Source of the DNA: Pseudomonas sp. BGI-2
Lineage (GTDB): Bacteria > Pseudomonadota > Gammaproteobacteria > Pseudomonadales > Pseudomonadaceae
NCBI RefSeq assembly: GCF_004310295.1
Contig: NZ_SISB01000010.1
Span: 1-64,000 of the forward strand
Length of the DNA: 64,000 nt
Direction: 5' to 3'
Both the position numbers and the translations under genes were made by a program. Below are positions 18,370-27,032 of the stretch, piece by piece; position 1 is the first letter of the stretch; each line of letters opens with the position of its first letter. The notes beneath the pieces were generated by a model, which was given only the letters and a program-made list of their open reading frames with translations, was not told where the DNA came from and did no database searches.

Positions 18370-20874
18370 TCAACCCTCGCGCAACACTGTCAGGGGGCTG
18401 GCGTTCAACGCGCGACGGGTACCGAACACGCCGGCGCCGCCAATCAGCACCGCGCCAATCAACGGCAACACCAACAGCCACGGGTGCGGATGCCACGGCA
18501 GGTCGAAGGCATAGCGGTAAAGCACCAGGCTCACCAGTTCCGAACCCAGCGCCGCCAACAGCCCGCTGACCGCGCCGAGCAAACCGAACTCGATTCGCCG
18601 TGCCTTGACCAGTAACTGCCGTTCGGCCCCCAGAGCGCGCAACAGCGCGCCTTGGCGAATGCGCTCATCGAGGGTCGCCTGCAAGCCCGAGAACAACACC
18701 GCCATTCCCGCGGCCAATACAAACAGCAGCACATATTCCACCGCCAGGGTGACCTGGGCGAGGATGCTGCGTAGCTGCTCCAGCAAGGCTTCGACTTGCA
18801 GAATGGTCACCGCCGGGAAGGCCCGGGACAGGTCGACAATCTGCTGATCGTGACCGGCCGCCAGATAGAAACTGGTCAGGTAGGTCGCCGGCAAATCCTT
18901 CAACGTGCCGGGCTGGAAGATCATGAAGAAGTTCGGTTGGAAGTTGTCCCAATTGATCTCCCGCAGGCTGGTGACTTTCGCTTCGCGATTGGCCCCGCCA
19001 ACGGTAAACACCATGTGATCGCCGAGCTTGAGCTTCAAGCTTTCGGCAACCTTGCCTTCCACCGACACGCCAGGAACGTCGTCGTGTGGCTGTTCGCTCC
19101 ACCAGTTGCCCGCCGTGAGTTTGTTGCCGGTCGGCAGATCCGCCGCCCAGGTCAGGCTCAGGTCGCGCTGGATGGCCCGATCACCCGCTGAATCCTTGCT
19201 GACGATTTCCTGCACCGGCTCGCCGTTGATGCTGATCAAGCGTCCGGGCACTACCGGGTACAGTGGCGCCGATTGGGCTGACAGTTCGATCAGGCGATCG
19301 GTGAAGGCCTGTTTGTCGGCGGGCAAGATGTTCAGGGCGAAATAGTTTGGCGCGTTTTTCGGCAATTGGTTTTGCCAGGTATCCAGCAACTCGCCGCGCA
19401 GCAATGCGATCAGCGCCATGGACAACAGGATCAGACCGAAGGCCAGGGCTTGTCCCGCTGCCGCGAGAGGATGACGCAGCAGTTGGCCCAGCCCAAGGCG
19501 CCACGGCAACGAAGCGCGTGCCAGCATCCGACGCAGGCTTTTGAGCAAGAGCAACAGCAGGCCACCGAGGATCAGCGCCGCAATCACGCCGCCGCCGAGC
19601 AGGGCGAAGGTCAATACCAGATCGAGGCTCAGGCGCCACATGATCAGGCCGAGGGCGCCCAAGGCGGCGCCGTAGACCATCCAGGTGCTGGAAGGAATCG
19701 GCAGCATGTCCCGACGCAGAACCCGTAACGGTGGTACTCGACCGAGTGCAGCCAGTGGCGGCAGGGCAAAACCGGCTAATGCCACCAGCCCGGTGCCGAT
19801 CCCGGCAATGGCTGGAAACAACCCTCCCGGTGGCACATCGGTCGGCAACAAATCATGCAGCAAAGCGAACAATCCAAGCTGTGCGAGCCAGCCGAGGAGG
19901 GCGCCACCGAGGCTGGCGAGCAGGCCGAGTACCGTCAGCTGCAAACTGAACAGCACCATGGTTTCCCGGCGCGACAAGCCCAGGCAGCGCAACAAGGCAC
20001 TGGCATCGAAGCGGCGGGTGGCGAAGCGCGTCGCCGACAGCGCCACGGCCACGCCGGACAGTAGAACCGCCACCAGACTGGCCATGTTCAAGTAACGCTC
20101 GGCCTTGCCCAGCGCACCGCCAATCTGCCGGTTGCCGTCGCGTGCATCCTGTATGCGCTGGTTGGCGGCCAGGCCGGGTTTGATCAGTTGACGATAGGTT
20201 TCCAGCGCTTCGGCTTTGCCGCGCCAGAGTTCGCGGTAACTGACCCGACTGCCGGGTTGCACCACGCCGGTCGCGGCGAGGTCGCTGAGGTTGATCAGCA
20301 CGCGTGGCGTGAGGCTGTAGAAATTGCCGGCACGGTCCGGTTCGTAGGTCAGGACTCGCGCCAGTTTCAGGGAGCGCAGGCCGACATCGATGCTGTCGCC
20401 GATCTTCAAATCGAGCGCGGTCAACAGCCGCGCTTCGACCCAGGCTTCGCCGGGTTTCGGTCCGCCACCGGACTCCTCCGGGGCGAAAGGGGCCGGGGCG
20501 CTCTTCAGTTCGCCACGCAGCGGATACACTTCGTCGGCTGCTTTGATGCTGGACAGCTGAATGCCGTTGTCGGTGGCGATGACACTGGAGAACTCCACCA
20601 CTTGAGCGTGTTCGAGTCCCAGCTCCGTGCCGCTTTTGATCTGTTCGGGCCGCGCGGGAGAGCTGCCTTCAAGCAGCAGGTCGGCGCCGAGAAACTCGGT
20701 GGCGCGCAGCATCATGGCGCCGTTCAGGCGGGCACCGAAGTAACCGATGGCGGTGCTCGCCGCGACGGCGACCACCAGGGCAAAAAACAGCACACGCAGT
20801 TCGCCGGCACGGGCGTCGCGCAGGAGTTGGCGGATGGCAAGACTGAACAGGCGCAACAGCGGCAGGCGTGCCAT
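18370..20874 (-). CDS. ABC transporter permease, YbbP/FtsX-type
   Basis: This is the permease partner of a YbbA-type ATPase, 834 residues. It has an N-terminal helix ([20 protein letters not shown]), a large periplasmic domain, a central four-helix block (about 260-480), a second periplasmic domain, and three final helices ([57 protein letters not shown]). This is the two-FtsX-domain layout of MacB-superfamily exporters or lipid/lipoprotein-handling permeases. The ATG at 20874 overlaps the stop of the ATPase gene as TGATG, indicating coupled translation. E. coli ybbAP is similarly placed next to tesA, as here. Confidence 0.9.
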   Translation of the reverse strand: MARLPLLRLFSLAIRQLLRDARAGELRVLFFALVVAVAASTAIGYFGARLNGAMMLRATEFLGADLLLEGSSPARPEQIKSGTELGLEHAQVVEFSSVIATDNGIQLSSIKAADEVYPLRGELKSAPAPFAPEESGGGPKPGEAWVEARLLTALDLKIGDSIDVGLRSLKLARVLTYEPDRAGNFYSLTPRVLINLSDLAATGVVQPGSRVSYRELWRGKAEALETYRQLIKPGLAANQRIQDARDGNRQIGGALGKAERYLNMASLVAVLLSGVAVALSATRFATRRFDASALLRCLGLSRRETMVLFSLQLTVLGLLASLGGALLGWLAQLGLFALLHDLLPTDVPPGGLFPAIAGIGTGLVALAGFALPPLAALGRVPPLRVLRRDMLPIPSSTWMVYGAALGALGLIMWRLSLDLVLTFALLGGGVIAALILGGLLLLLLKSLRRMLARASLPWRLGLGQLLRHPLAAAGQALAFGLILLSMALIALLRGELLDTWQNQLPKNAPNYFALNILPADKQAFTDRLIELSAQSAPLYPVVPGRLISINGEPVQEIVSKDSAGDRAIQRDLSLTWAADLPTGNKLTAGNWWSEQPHDDVPGVSVEGKVAESLKLKLGDHMVFTVGGANREAKVTSLREINWDNFQPNFFMIFQPGTLKDLPATYLTSFYLAAGHDQQIVDLSRAFPAVTILQVEALLEQLRSILAQVTLAVEYVLLFVLAAGMAVLFSGLQATLDERIRQGALLRALGAERQLLVKARRIEFGLLGAVSGLLAALGSELVSLVLYRYAFDLPWHPHPWLLVLPLIGAVLIGGAGVFGTRRALNASPLTVLREG

Positions 20875-21557
20875 CAAGGCTCCAGAGGGGCGACCAGCAG
20901 GCCGGCTTCAAGGCGGATCAGGCGCCGGCAGCGATGTGCCAGACGTTCGTCGTGGGTCACCAGCACCAGGGTCGTGCCGCGTTCCTGATTGAGTTCAAAC
21001 AACAGGTCACTGATGCGCTCGCCGGTATGGCTGTCGAGGTTGCCGGTGGGTTCGTCGGCGAACAGCACATCGGGTTCGGCGGCAAACGCCCGGGCAATCG
21101 CCACGCGCTGCTGCTCGCCACCGGAGAGCTGGCGCGGTGAGTGAGTCAGGCGCTGGCCCAGGCCAACGCGCTGGAGCAATTGAGTGGCACGTTCACGGGC
21201 GTCTTTGCGGCCATCAAGTTCCAGCGGCAGCATGACGTTTTCCAGGGCGTTGAGGCTGTCGAGCAGCTGAAAGGACTGGAACACAAAACCGACATGCTCG
21301 GCCCGGATGCGCGCGCGCTGGTCTTCGTCGAGGTTGCTCAGGGCTTGCCCTGCGAGGGTGACGTCGCCGCTGCTCGGCAGATCGAGGCCGGCGAGCAGGC
21401 CCAGGAGGGTGGATTTACCGGAACCGGAGGCGCCGACAATCGCCAGGCTGTCGCCCTTGTTCAGTTCCAGGCTGAGTTCGTGCAGGATAGTCAGTTCACC
21501 TTCCGCGCTGGGAACCACTTTGCTGAGGTTCTTCGCGGTGAGAATGCTTGCGCCCAT
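20874..21557 (-). CDS. ABC transporter ATP-binding protein, YbbA-type
   Basis: The 227-residue ATPase of the LolD/MacB class has Walker [11 protein letters not shown]-loop [20 protein letters not shown], signature [15 protein letters not shown], Walker [14 protein letters not shown] and the switch histidine in LVTHDERLA. It pairs with the overlapping YbbP-type permease gene. The start at 21557 ([13 protein letters not shown]) is only 10 bp from the divergent tesA start, so the two promoters must overlap the opposing genes. A longer frame upstream runs antisense through tesA and is not used. Confidence 0.93.
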   Translation of the reverse strand: MGASILTAKNLSKVVPSAEGELTILHELSLELNKGDSLAIVGASGSGKSTLLGLLAGLDLPSSGDVTLAGQALSNLDEDQRARIRAEHVGFVFQSFQLLDSLNALENVMLPLELDGRKDARERATQLLQRVGLGQRLTHSPRQLSGGEQQRVAIARAFAAEPDVLFADEPTGNLDSHTGERISDLLFELNQERGTTLVLVTHDERLAHRCRRLIRLEAGLLVAPLEP

Positions 21558-21567
21558 GGAGAATCCG

Positions 21568-22173
21568 ATGCGAGTGTGGTTTTTGAGTGCTGGCCTGGCC
21601 TTGATGTGCATGGCCCAGAACGCAGCGGCGGGTACTGTCCTGATCGTTGGCGATAGTATCAGCGCCGGTTTCGGCCTGGATACCCGCTTGGGGTGGGTCT
21701 CGTTGCTTGAACAACGGCTCAAGCGCGAAGGTTTCGACGATAAGGTGGTGAACGCCTCCATCAGCGGCGACACCAGCGCCGGAGGCCAGGCGCGCCTGCC
21801 CGCGCTGCTTGCAGAGCATAAGCCTGAGTTGGTAATCCTCGAGTTGGGCGGCAACGATGGCCTGCGCGGATTGCTGCCAACGCAATTGCAACAAAACCTT
21901 GCGGCGATGATCGACAGCTCCCGCGCCAGTGGCGCCAAGGTGCTGCTGCTCGGCATGCAATTGCCACCCAACTACGGCGTTCGTTATACCGAGGCCTTTG
22001 CGAAGGTCTACAGCACGCTGGCCAACGAGAAAAAGATCCCGTTGGTGCCGTTTTTTCTCGACGGCGTGGGCGGTCATCCGGACTTGATGCAAGCCGACGG
22101 CTTGCACCCGGCTGTCGGGGCTCAGGACAAGTTGCTGGAAAATGTCTGGCCGACACTGAAACCGCTGCTTTGA
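21568..22173 (+). CDS. tesA: SGNH esterase / multifunctional acyl-CoA thioesterase TesA
   Basis: TesA is a periplasmic GDSL-family hydrolase with thioesterase, arylesterase and lysophospholipase activity. The 201-residue protein has a signal peptide (MRVWFLSAGLALMCMAQNAAA), block I GDSISAGFG with the catalytic Ser, block III GGNDGLRG and block V DGLHP with catalytic Asp and His. The ATG at 21568 follows ATGGAGAATCCG. It is divergent from ybbAP, as in enterobacteria and P. aeruginosa. The signal peptide supports export. Confidence 0.94.
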   Translation: MRVWFLSAGLALMCMAQNAAAGTVLIVGDSISAGFGLDTRLGWVSLLEQRLKREGFDDKVVNASISGDTSAGGQARLPALLAEHKPELVILELGGNDGLRGLLPTQLQQNLAAMIDSSRASGAKVLLLGMQLPPNYGVRYTEAFAKVYSTLANEKKIPLVPFFLDGVGGHPDLMQADGLHPAVGAQDKLLENVWPTLKPLL

Positions 22174-22229
22174 CGCTTTTCTAGCGGCGGTGTTTCGGCT
22201 AAGGTGGCGCCCCCGATTTGGAGCCCCCG

Positions 22230-22523
22230 ATGCCACGTCCTGCCTGGTCCCTTTTTGCCTACCAACTGATCGAGCCTGACGAACAGCTGGATCTGTTCGC
22301 CTGCCAGGAAGTGCGGGTGCATCTGGTGACTCGTCAGCTGGAGCTGGGCGGCTCGGCCGATCGAACCTTGTGCGGCAGTCTGCTGCCCGCGCAACCGCGC
22401 TGGTCGAGTGTCGACCGCCGGGTGTTCCAGGACCAGCGCCTGTGTTCGCTGTGCCGGGCCATCCTGGAATCGCAAAAACGCGGCACCTCGCCGATCTGGC
22501 CAGAGTTGCGGTTCGAGCTATAG
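22230..22523 (+). CDS. Hypothetical protein with a CxxC motif
   Basis: The 97-residue product has no signal peptide. A Cys in RTLCGSLLP and the pair LCSLCRAILE near residues 72-75 suggest a small metal-binding or zinc-ribbon fold. That is an inference from spacing only. It starts at 22230 (MPRPAWSLFAYQL) after TTTGGAGCCCCCG. A TTG four codons upstream is less likely. It is co-directional with tesA (56-bp gap) and the L,D-transpeptidase. Function unknown. Confidence 0.7.
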   Translation: MPRPAWSLFAYQLIEPDEQLDLFACQEVRVHLVTRQLELGGSADRTLCGSLLPAQPRWSSVDRRVFQDQRLCSLCRAILESQKRGTSPIWPELRFEL

Positions 22524-22625
22524 AGCATCAAAGATAGCTTGCTATCGGCCAACTCCCCGAAATTCCAGACTCCGGTGTACAATCGCGTTTTTATACCCTT
22601 GTCGATCATGCGAAGGATTTTCCGG

Positions 22626-23597
22626 ATGTTGCCGCGTTTTCCTGCCGTCACCCGCTGCCTGTCTCTTGCCGCCCTTTGTGTGGCGGGCCCCGTAGCCGCA
22701 TTGGAGCTGCCCCTGCCACCACCCGGTGAAGACATCATCGGTCAGGTGCAAGTGATCAAGGCCAAGTACGAAGACACCTTCGCCGACCTTGGCACCACCT
22801 ACGATCTGGGCTACACGGAAATGGTCGCGGCCAACCCGGGCGTGGATCCGTGGTTGCCGGGCGCTGGTACCGAGATCGTCCTGCCGACGCGCTTTATCCT
22901 GCCGCCGGGCCCGCGTGAAGGCATCGTCATCAACCTGGCTGAATACCGCCTTTACTACTTCCCGAAAGGCCGGAACGTGGTCTACACCTTCCCGCTGGGT
23001 ATCGGTCGTGAAGGCTGGGGCTCGCCGATTGCCCATACCAGCATCATCGCCAAGACGCCGAACCCGACCTGGACTCCTCCAGCGTCGATCAAGGCCGAGC
23101 ACGCCGCTGATGGCGATCCGCTGCCGAACGTCGTGCCGGCAGGCCCGGATAACCCGCTAGGGCCGTTCAAGTTCACCCTGGGCACGCCGGGCTACCTGAT
23201 CCACGGTTCGAACAAGAAGTTCGGCATCGGCATGCGCACCAGCCACGGCTGCTTCCGCATGTTCAACAACAACGTGCTGGAAATGGCGGGCATGGTGCCG
23301 GTCGGTACGTCGGTACGCATTCTCAGCGATCCGTACAAATTCGGCGTCAGTGGTGGCAAGGTCTATCTGGAAGCGCACACACCGCTGGACGACAAGGGCA
23401 ACCCTTCTGTGGTCGACAAACACACCGCGGTGATCAACGCGATGCTCAAGCGTGAGGACATCACCAATAACCTGCGCATGAATTGGGATGTGGTCCGCGA
23501 CGTGGTTGCCGCGGAAGATGGCCTGCCGGTGGAGATCGGAGTGCCGAACTCCTCGGCACCGATGGTGACGAGTGCGCCGATCGACCCGCTGCAGTAA
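22626..23597 (+). CDS. L,D-transpeptidase family protein (YkuD/ErfK type)
   Basis: This periplasmic enzyme is predicted to form 3-3 cross-links in murein or to attach lipoproteins to it. The 323-residue protein has a signal peptide (to about residue 25), a LysM-like segment (LGTTYDLGYTEMVAANPGVD), then a YkuD domain. The catalytic motif is present: His in YLIHGSNKKFGIGMRTSHGC with Cys at its end. The start at 22626 (MLPRFPAVTR) was chosen because AAGGATTTTCCGG precedes it; an ATG six codons upstream is possible. It lies beside oprI, whose product is an Lpp-type lipoprotein, so a substrate link is possible but unproven. Confidence 0.9.
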   Translation: MLPRFPAVTRCLSLAALCVAGPVAALELPLPPPGEDIIGQVQVIKAKYEDTFADLGTTYDLGYTEMVAANPGVDPWLPGAGTEIVLPTRFILPPGPREGIVINLAEYRLYYFPKGRNVVYTFPLGIGREGWGSPIAHTSIIAKTPNPTWTPPASIKAEHAADGDPLPNVVPAGPDNPLGPFKFTLGTPGYLIHGSNKKFGIGMRTSHGCFRMFNNNVLEMAGMVPVGTSVRILSDPYKFGVSGGKVYLEAHTPLDDKGNPSVVDKHTAVINAMLKREDITNNLRMNWDVVRDVVAAEDGLPVEIGVPNSSAPMVTSAPIDPLQ

Positions 23598-23608
23598 CCC
23601 TTGAAAAG

Positions 23609-23643
23609 AACCCGCCGACGCAGGCCGCGTCGGCGGGTTTTTT
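23609..23643 (+). terminator. Intrinsic terminator of the L,D-transpeptidase gene
   Basis: Stem AACCCGCCGACGC/GCGTCGGCGGGTT followed by TTTTTG, 11 bp after the stop. Strong GC-rich hairpin. Confidence 0.9.
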
Positions 23644-23667
23644 GTTGCCGAGAGGAAACATCAGGCA

Positions 23668-23699
23668 ATAAAAAAGCCGACCCATAAATGGGTCGGCTT
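23668..23699 (-). terminator. Intrinsic terminator of oprI
   Basis: On the minus strand the stem AAGCCGACCCA/TGGGTCGGCTT with a short TTTA loop is followed by a TTTTTT run. It lies about 20 bp after the oprI stop. Confidence 0.88.
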
Positions 23700-23720
23700 G
23701 ATAACAATCCCGAAGGATTA

Positions 23721-23972
23721 TTACTTGCGGCTAGCTTTGTCCAGCATGCGCAGAGCACGCTCGTTAGCTTCGTCAGCAGTCTGTTGTGCTTTTTGAGCAG
23801 CAGCCAGAGCTTCATCAGCTTTACGGTAAGCTTCGTCTGCACGAGCCTGGGAGCGAGCTGCTGCGTCTTCAGTAGCAGTCAGACGTGCTTCGGTTTCTTT
23901 CGATACGCTGCTGCAACCGGTAGCCAGAACTGCGGCCAGAGCCAGAGCAGAGAATTTCAGAACGTTGTTCAT
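23721..23972 (-). CDS. oprI: Major outer-membrane lipoprotein OprI (Lpp-type)
   Basis: OprI is an abundant lipoprotein that tethers the outer membrane to peptidoglycan through its C-terminal Lys. The 83-residue precursor has the signal [20 protein letters not shown] with lipobox ATGC. The mature helical part has heptad-like Ala spacing ([31 protein letters not shown]) and ends ASRK. The ATG at 23972 follows AAGGGGAAC, an excellent site. The upstream 23973-24130 region is AT-rich and includes a small CCTCACTCTGAGG hairpin in the likely leader. It has its own terminator. Confidence 0.96.
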   Translation of the reverse strand: MNNVLKFSALALAAVLATGCSSVSKETEARLTATEDAAARSQARADEAYRKADEALAAAQKAQQTADEANERALRMLDKASRK

Positions 23973-24129
23973 CGTGTTCCCCTTCAAGGACTTTCTATTA
24001 AGTAGCTGTCTCCTCAGAGTGAGGAAATAGCCGGCGTACATACTACCCATTACTTCTAGTAAGTAAACTGACGTGTAGCAAGAAGCAAAAAAAATTGTAG
24101 GCGTTGATTCTTTTTCGAGCAACTTTTAA

Positions 24130-24613
24130 CTGCATTGTTTAAAAAATATCCAGCTGGGAGGCCCGAGCTGAGCGAGCCGGCGAAAAAAGTTCCGTGCACT
24201 CAGCGCTGTTTTTCTCAATCTTGGCTAAAGTCTGTCTACATGGATTCGTCCATACTTTTGTTCGGATTTTGCGCCGTGGCTCTCATAATCTTTAACCATC
24301 TTGATGGTGACTTTAAAAGCGCGCGTTCGTCTTAAGTCTCAACATCCGGCAATGATCAGGCTATCGACCCGCGGATATCTTCGGTCGAGCCGTCCCTGCG
24401 TAACCCGGAGCAGCACCCGCCACCTGCGCGCGATGACGAGCGTACCTTGAGCATTTCTGCCAATGGTGCCTACTATTTGATACGTGCCAGGTTGTGCGAG
24501 ATCGGTGCAGCTCTTCTCGGTGTCCATTCAGGCACGGGGTGGCGTAGATGTTCCTTCGCCGGAAAAACATCGGTAAGGTAGGGGTCAGAATTCAAGACCC
24601 GCGAGGAGTAGTG
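24130..24613. other. Gene-poor interval between oprI and a GNAT gene
   Basis: About 480 bp without a convincing gene. The first 200 bp are AT-rich with a TTGGCT-type sequence near 24221. From the TAA near 24333 a plus-strand frame stays open for about 85 codons (for example DPRISSVEPSLRNPE and SISANGAYYLIRA) to a TAG near 24586. It has no ATG, GTG or TTG at its beginning. It may be the remnant of a gene. The last 30 bp carry GAGGAGTAGTG, the ribosome site of the next gene. Confidence 0.4.
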
Positions 24614-24901
24614 ATGAGCGAGGCGTTGTCCATCCACCATGACCAGGCTGGTCATCAGTTCGAGACCAGTGTGGACGGTCATCGTGCCTACCTGACTTAT
24701 ATGGATCTGGGGAAACAGACCCTGGATATCTATCGCACCTTCGTGCCCAACGCGTTGCGTGGTCGCGGCATCGCGGCAGCCTTGACCGAGAAGGCGCTGG
24801 AGTACGCCGAGGAAATGGGCTACACCGTCATTCCTTCGTGTTCCTACGTGGAGCGCTACATGGAGCGTCACCAGCGGCATGCCGCCAAGCTGAGCCAGTA
24901 A
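24614..24901 (+). CDS. GNAT family N-acetyltransferase
   Basis: The 95-residue mini-GNAT resembles YjdJ/GTLF3B-type proteins. The acetyl-CoA pyrophosphate loop is present as RGRGIAAALTEKALEYAEE, preceded by a strand FVPNALRG and followed by TVIPSCSYVERYMERH. The ATG at 24614 follows GAGGAGTAGTG. Substrate unknown. A bidirectional terminator follows. Confidence 0.9.
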   Translation: MSEALSIHHDQAGHQFETSVDGHRAYLTYMDLGKQTLDIYRTFVPNALRGRGIAAALTEKALEYAEEMGYTVIPSCSYVERYMERHQRHAAKLSQ

Positions 24902-24918
24902 CCTCAAAATACGAACAC

Positions 24919-24948
24919 AAAAAACGCCGGGTTTAGCCCGGCGTTTTT
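24919..24948. terminator. Bidirectional intrinsic terminator
   Basis: AAAACGCCGGG/CCCGGCGTTTTT with loop TTTAG. It lies between the convergent GNAT and DAHP synthase genes and has A and T tracts on both sides, so it can serve both. Confidence 0.88.
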
Positions 24949-24966
24949 GTGTGCGGCGAAAAGTGA

Positions 24967-26043
24967 TCAGGTGCGAGCGCGTTTCGGCAGCACATCCGTG
25001 AGCTTGGCGTGCATGCTGCGCAAGGTGTTTTCAGTCGCGGTCCAATCGATGCAGGCATCGGTGATCGACACGCCGTATTGCAGGTCGGCGAGGTCTTTCG
25101 GAATGGCCTGGCAGCCCCAGTTCAGGTGACTTTCGACCATCAGGCCGATGATCGACTGGTTGCCTTCGAGGATCTGGTTGGCGACGTTTTCCATCACCAG
25201 CGGTTGCAGGGCCGGGTCTTTGTTGGAGTTGGCGTGGCTGCAATCGACCATGATGTTCGGTTTGATTTTCGCCTTGTTCAGCGCTTGCTCGCAGAGCGCG
25301 ACGCTGACCGAATCATAGTTCGGCTTGCCATTGCCGCCGCGCAGTACGACGTGACCGTAGGCGTTGCCCTTGGTGGTGACGATCGACACGCCACCTTCCT
25401 GGTTGATACCCAGGAAGCGGTGCGGGCTGGAAACCGACTGCAGGGCGTTGATCGCAACCGTCAGGCCGCCATCGGTGCCGTTCTTGAAGCCGACAGCCGA
25501 AGACAGGCCGGAAGCCATTTCGCGGTGAGTCTGGGATTCGGTGGTGCGCGCGCCGATGGCGGACCAACTGATCAGGTCCTGCAAGTATTGCGGGGAGATC
25601 GGGTCAAGGGCTTCAGTGGCGGTAGGCAGGCCCATCTCGGCCAGGTCCAGCAGCAACTGACGACCGATGTGCAGACCGTCCTGAATCTTGAAGGAGTCAT
25701 CCAGGTACGGGTCGTTGATCAAGCCTTTCCAGCCGACGGTGGTGCGTGGCTTCTCGAAATACACACGCATGACCAGATACAGGGTATCGGACACTTCCGC
25801 TGCGAGTACCTTCAGGCGCTCGGCGTATTCGTGGGCAGCCTTGATGTCGTGGATCGAGCAAGGCCCGATCACGACGAACAGGCGGTGGTCGGTGCCATCA
25901 AGAATGTTGCGAATGACTTCGCGACCCTTGGTGACGGTGCGCAGGGCAGCGTCGCTCAGAGGGATATCACGCTTGAGCTGATCGGGAGTGATCAGGGTCT
26001 CGTTGGAGGCGACGTTTAGGTCGTTGATCGGTAAATCAGCCAT
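24967..26043 (-). CDS. 3-deoxy-7-phosphoheptulonate synthase, class I
   Basis: DAHP synthase condenses phosphoenolpyruvate and erythrose-4-phosphate, the first step of the shikimate pathway. The 358-residue protein is of the AroFGH type, with GPCSIHDIKAAHEYAERL, FEKPRTTVGWKGLINDP, SAIGARTTESQTHREMASGL, VGFKNGTDG and metal-ligand DCSHANS. The ATG at 26043 follows ACGAGTAAACG. A second, unrelated class II enzyme is encoded at 40316. The isozyme class (Tyr- or Phe-sensitive) cannot be assigned by eye. Confidence 0.95.
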   Translation of the reverse strand: MADLPINDLNVASNETLITPDQLKRDIPLSDAALRTVTKGREVIRNILDGTDHRLFVVIGPCSIHDIKAAHEYAERLKVLAAEVSDTLYLVMRVYFEKPRTTVGWKGLINDPYLDDSFKIQDGLHIGRQLLLDLAEMGLPTATEALDPISPQYLQDLISWSAIGARTTESQTHREMASGLSSAVGFKNGTDGGLTVAINALQSVSSPHRFLGINQEGGVSIVTTKGNAYGHVVLRGGNGKPNYDSVSVALCEQALNKAKIKPNIMVDCSHANSNKDPALQPLVMENVANQILEGNQSIIGLMVESHLNWGCQAIPKDLADLQYGVSITDACIDWTATENTLRSMHAKLTDVLPKRART

Positions 26044-26181
26044 CGTTTACTCGTCAGGTCACGGGTGCCGGCCGCCAGCGAACCCGCGCGGCGGAGCACA
26101 GCAAATTAAGCGCGTCGGGGAGCCGAACCTTAGCGCGTTACGCGCCTGCTCGACAATGGGCAGACAGCGGTTTCGGGGGCA

Positions 26182-26198
26182 TTCTCACTAATTGAGAA
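26182..26198. promoter_or_regulatory. Inverted repeat between PilZ and DAHP synthase genes
   Basis: TTCTCACTAATTGAGAA is a perfect 6+6 inverted repeat with a 5-bp centre, just after the PilZ gene stop and 139 bp upstream of the DAHP synthase start. It has no U-tract. It could be an operator for the DAHP synthase gene. Confidence 0.3.
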
Positions 26199-26204
26199 CG
26201 CCGC

Positions 26205-26648
26205 CTAACCCAGCGCAGGCTGTGCAAATGCCTTGCGAACCGTGTCGTTAGAGAACTCGTCGGCATGCTCCTGGACCCAGTCGAGGGCCAGGGCCTGAAT
26301 ATCCTGCAGGTCTTCGTGTGCGTCACGCAGGCGGCAATAACGTTCGATCTGGCAAACCTGCTCGCCCATTCGCGCGCTGAACAGCATCTGTTCGTCGACG
26401 AAGGCAATGCCCACCAGATAGCCGCGCTTGCGTCGCAGGCACCAGGCCACATAGCCCAGATAGCGCAAATCGGGATTCAGGGTTGGCATGCGCACTTCCA
26501 GCGCCGTACCGTGGCGCCAGGCGCGGTGGTAATTGCAAGCCATGCCGCCGAGGCTGATAGTGTGCAGCCGTTGCCGCGAAATGCACTCATGCTTGAGCAA
26601 CGTTAATTCGACGGGCACATCGTCAGGGTGAGGAAGAAAACGTCCCAT
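26205..26648 (-). CDS. PilZ domain-containing protein
   Basis: The 147-residue product has the small beta-barrel PilZ-type pattern near its N-terminus: basic SRQRLH, then TISLGGMACN in place of (D/N)xSxxG, then GTALEVRMPTLNPDLRYLGYV and RGYLVGIAFVDEQ. The canonical RxxxR spacing and the Asp/Asn are not intact, so cyclic-di-GMP binding is doubtful. The start at 26648 (MGRFLPHPDD) has GGAG nine bases upstream. In-frame ATGs 5 and 11 codons further up are alternatives. It is divergent from the thioredoxin-like gene. Confidence 0.75.
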   Translation of the reverse strand: MGRFLPHPDDVPVELTLLKHECISRQRLHTISLGGMACNYHRAWRHGTALEVRMPTLNPDLRYLGYVAWCLRRKRGYLVGIAFVDEQMLFSARMGEQVCQIERYCRLRDAHEDLQDIQALALDWVQEHADEFSNDTVRKAFAQPALG

Positions 26649-26696
26649 GAGCACAGACTCCATGTGTCGGCCATTTGACATTGTTCCCCCAGTATA

Positions 26697-27032
26697 GTGG
26701 TCGAATTGGAACTGACTGATTTCGACACCGACCAACGGCTGCTGGAGATGAGCGGTGTGTCGCTGGTGATTTTCACCAGCGTGGGCTGCACCAGTTGCCG
26801 TTTTGCCCGTGAGCAATTGCCAAGACTTGATCTTGCAATCGAGCGGCTGTGCTGGATCGATGCCGGGGGCAATGGCGGGGTGGTCGAGCGTTATCAGGTT
26901 TTTCATTTGCCGGCGCTGTTTTTGGTGCGCGACGGCGAGTTCTTCGGGCCAGTACAGTCGTGCCTGACCAGCGCCGGGCTTAATGAAGCCGTGCGCCAGG
27001 CGCTCAGTCGATATGCAGAGGAGTTGCCATGA
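26697..27032 (+). CDS. Thioredoxin family protein
   Basis: The 111-residue protein has a thioredoxin fold and active-site GCTSCRF (a CxxC pair), followed by FHLPALFLVRDGEF, which carries the cis-Pro strand. It has no signal peptide, so it is cytoplasmic. The start is GTG at 26697 (reading VVELELTDFD); the ribosome site is weak. Its stop overlaps the ATG of the ketopantoate-reductase-like gene as ATGA, indicating an operon. Confidence 0.82.
   Translation: MVELELTDFDTDQRLLEMSGVSLVIFTSVGCTSCRFAREQLPRLDLAIERLCWIDAGGNGGVVERYQVFHLPALFLVRDGEFFGPVQSCLTSAGLNEAVRQALSRYAEELP

Noticed and set aside
24135-24335. 66-codon frame (MFKKYPAGRP...) after oprI
   Set aside because: AT-rich, no ribosome site, composition unlike the genome; the first part overlaps the oprI upstream region.
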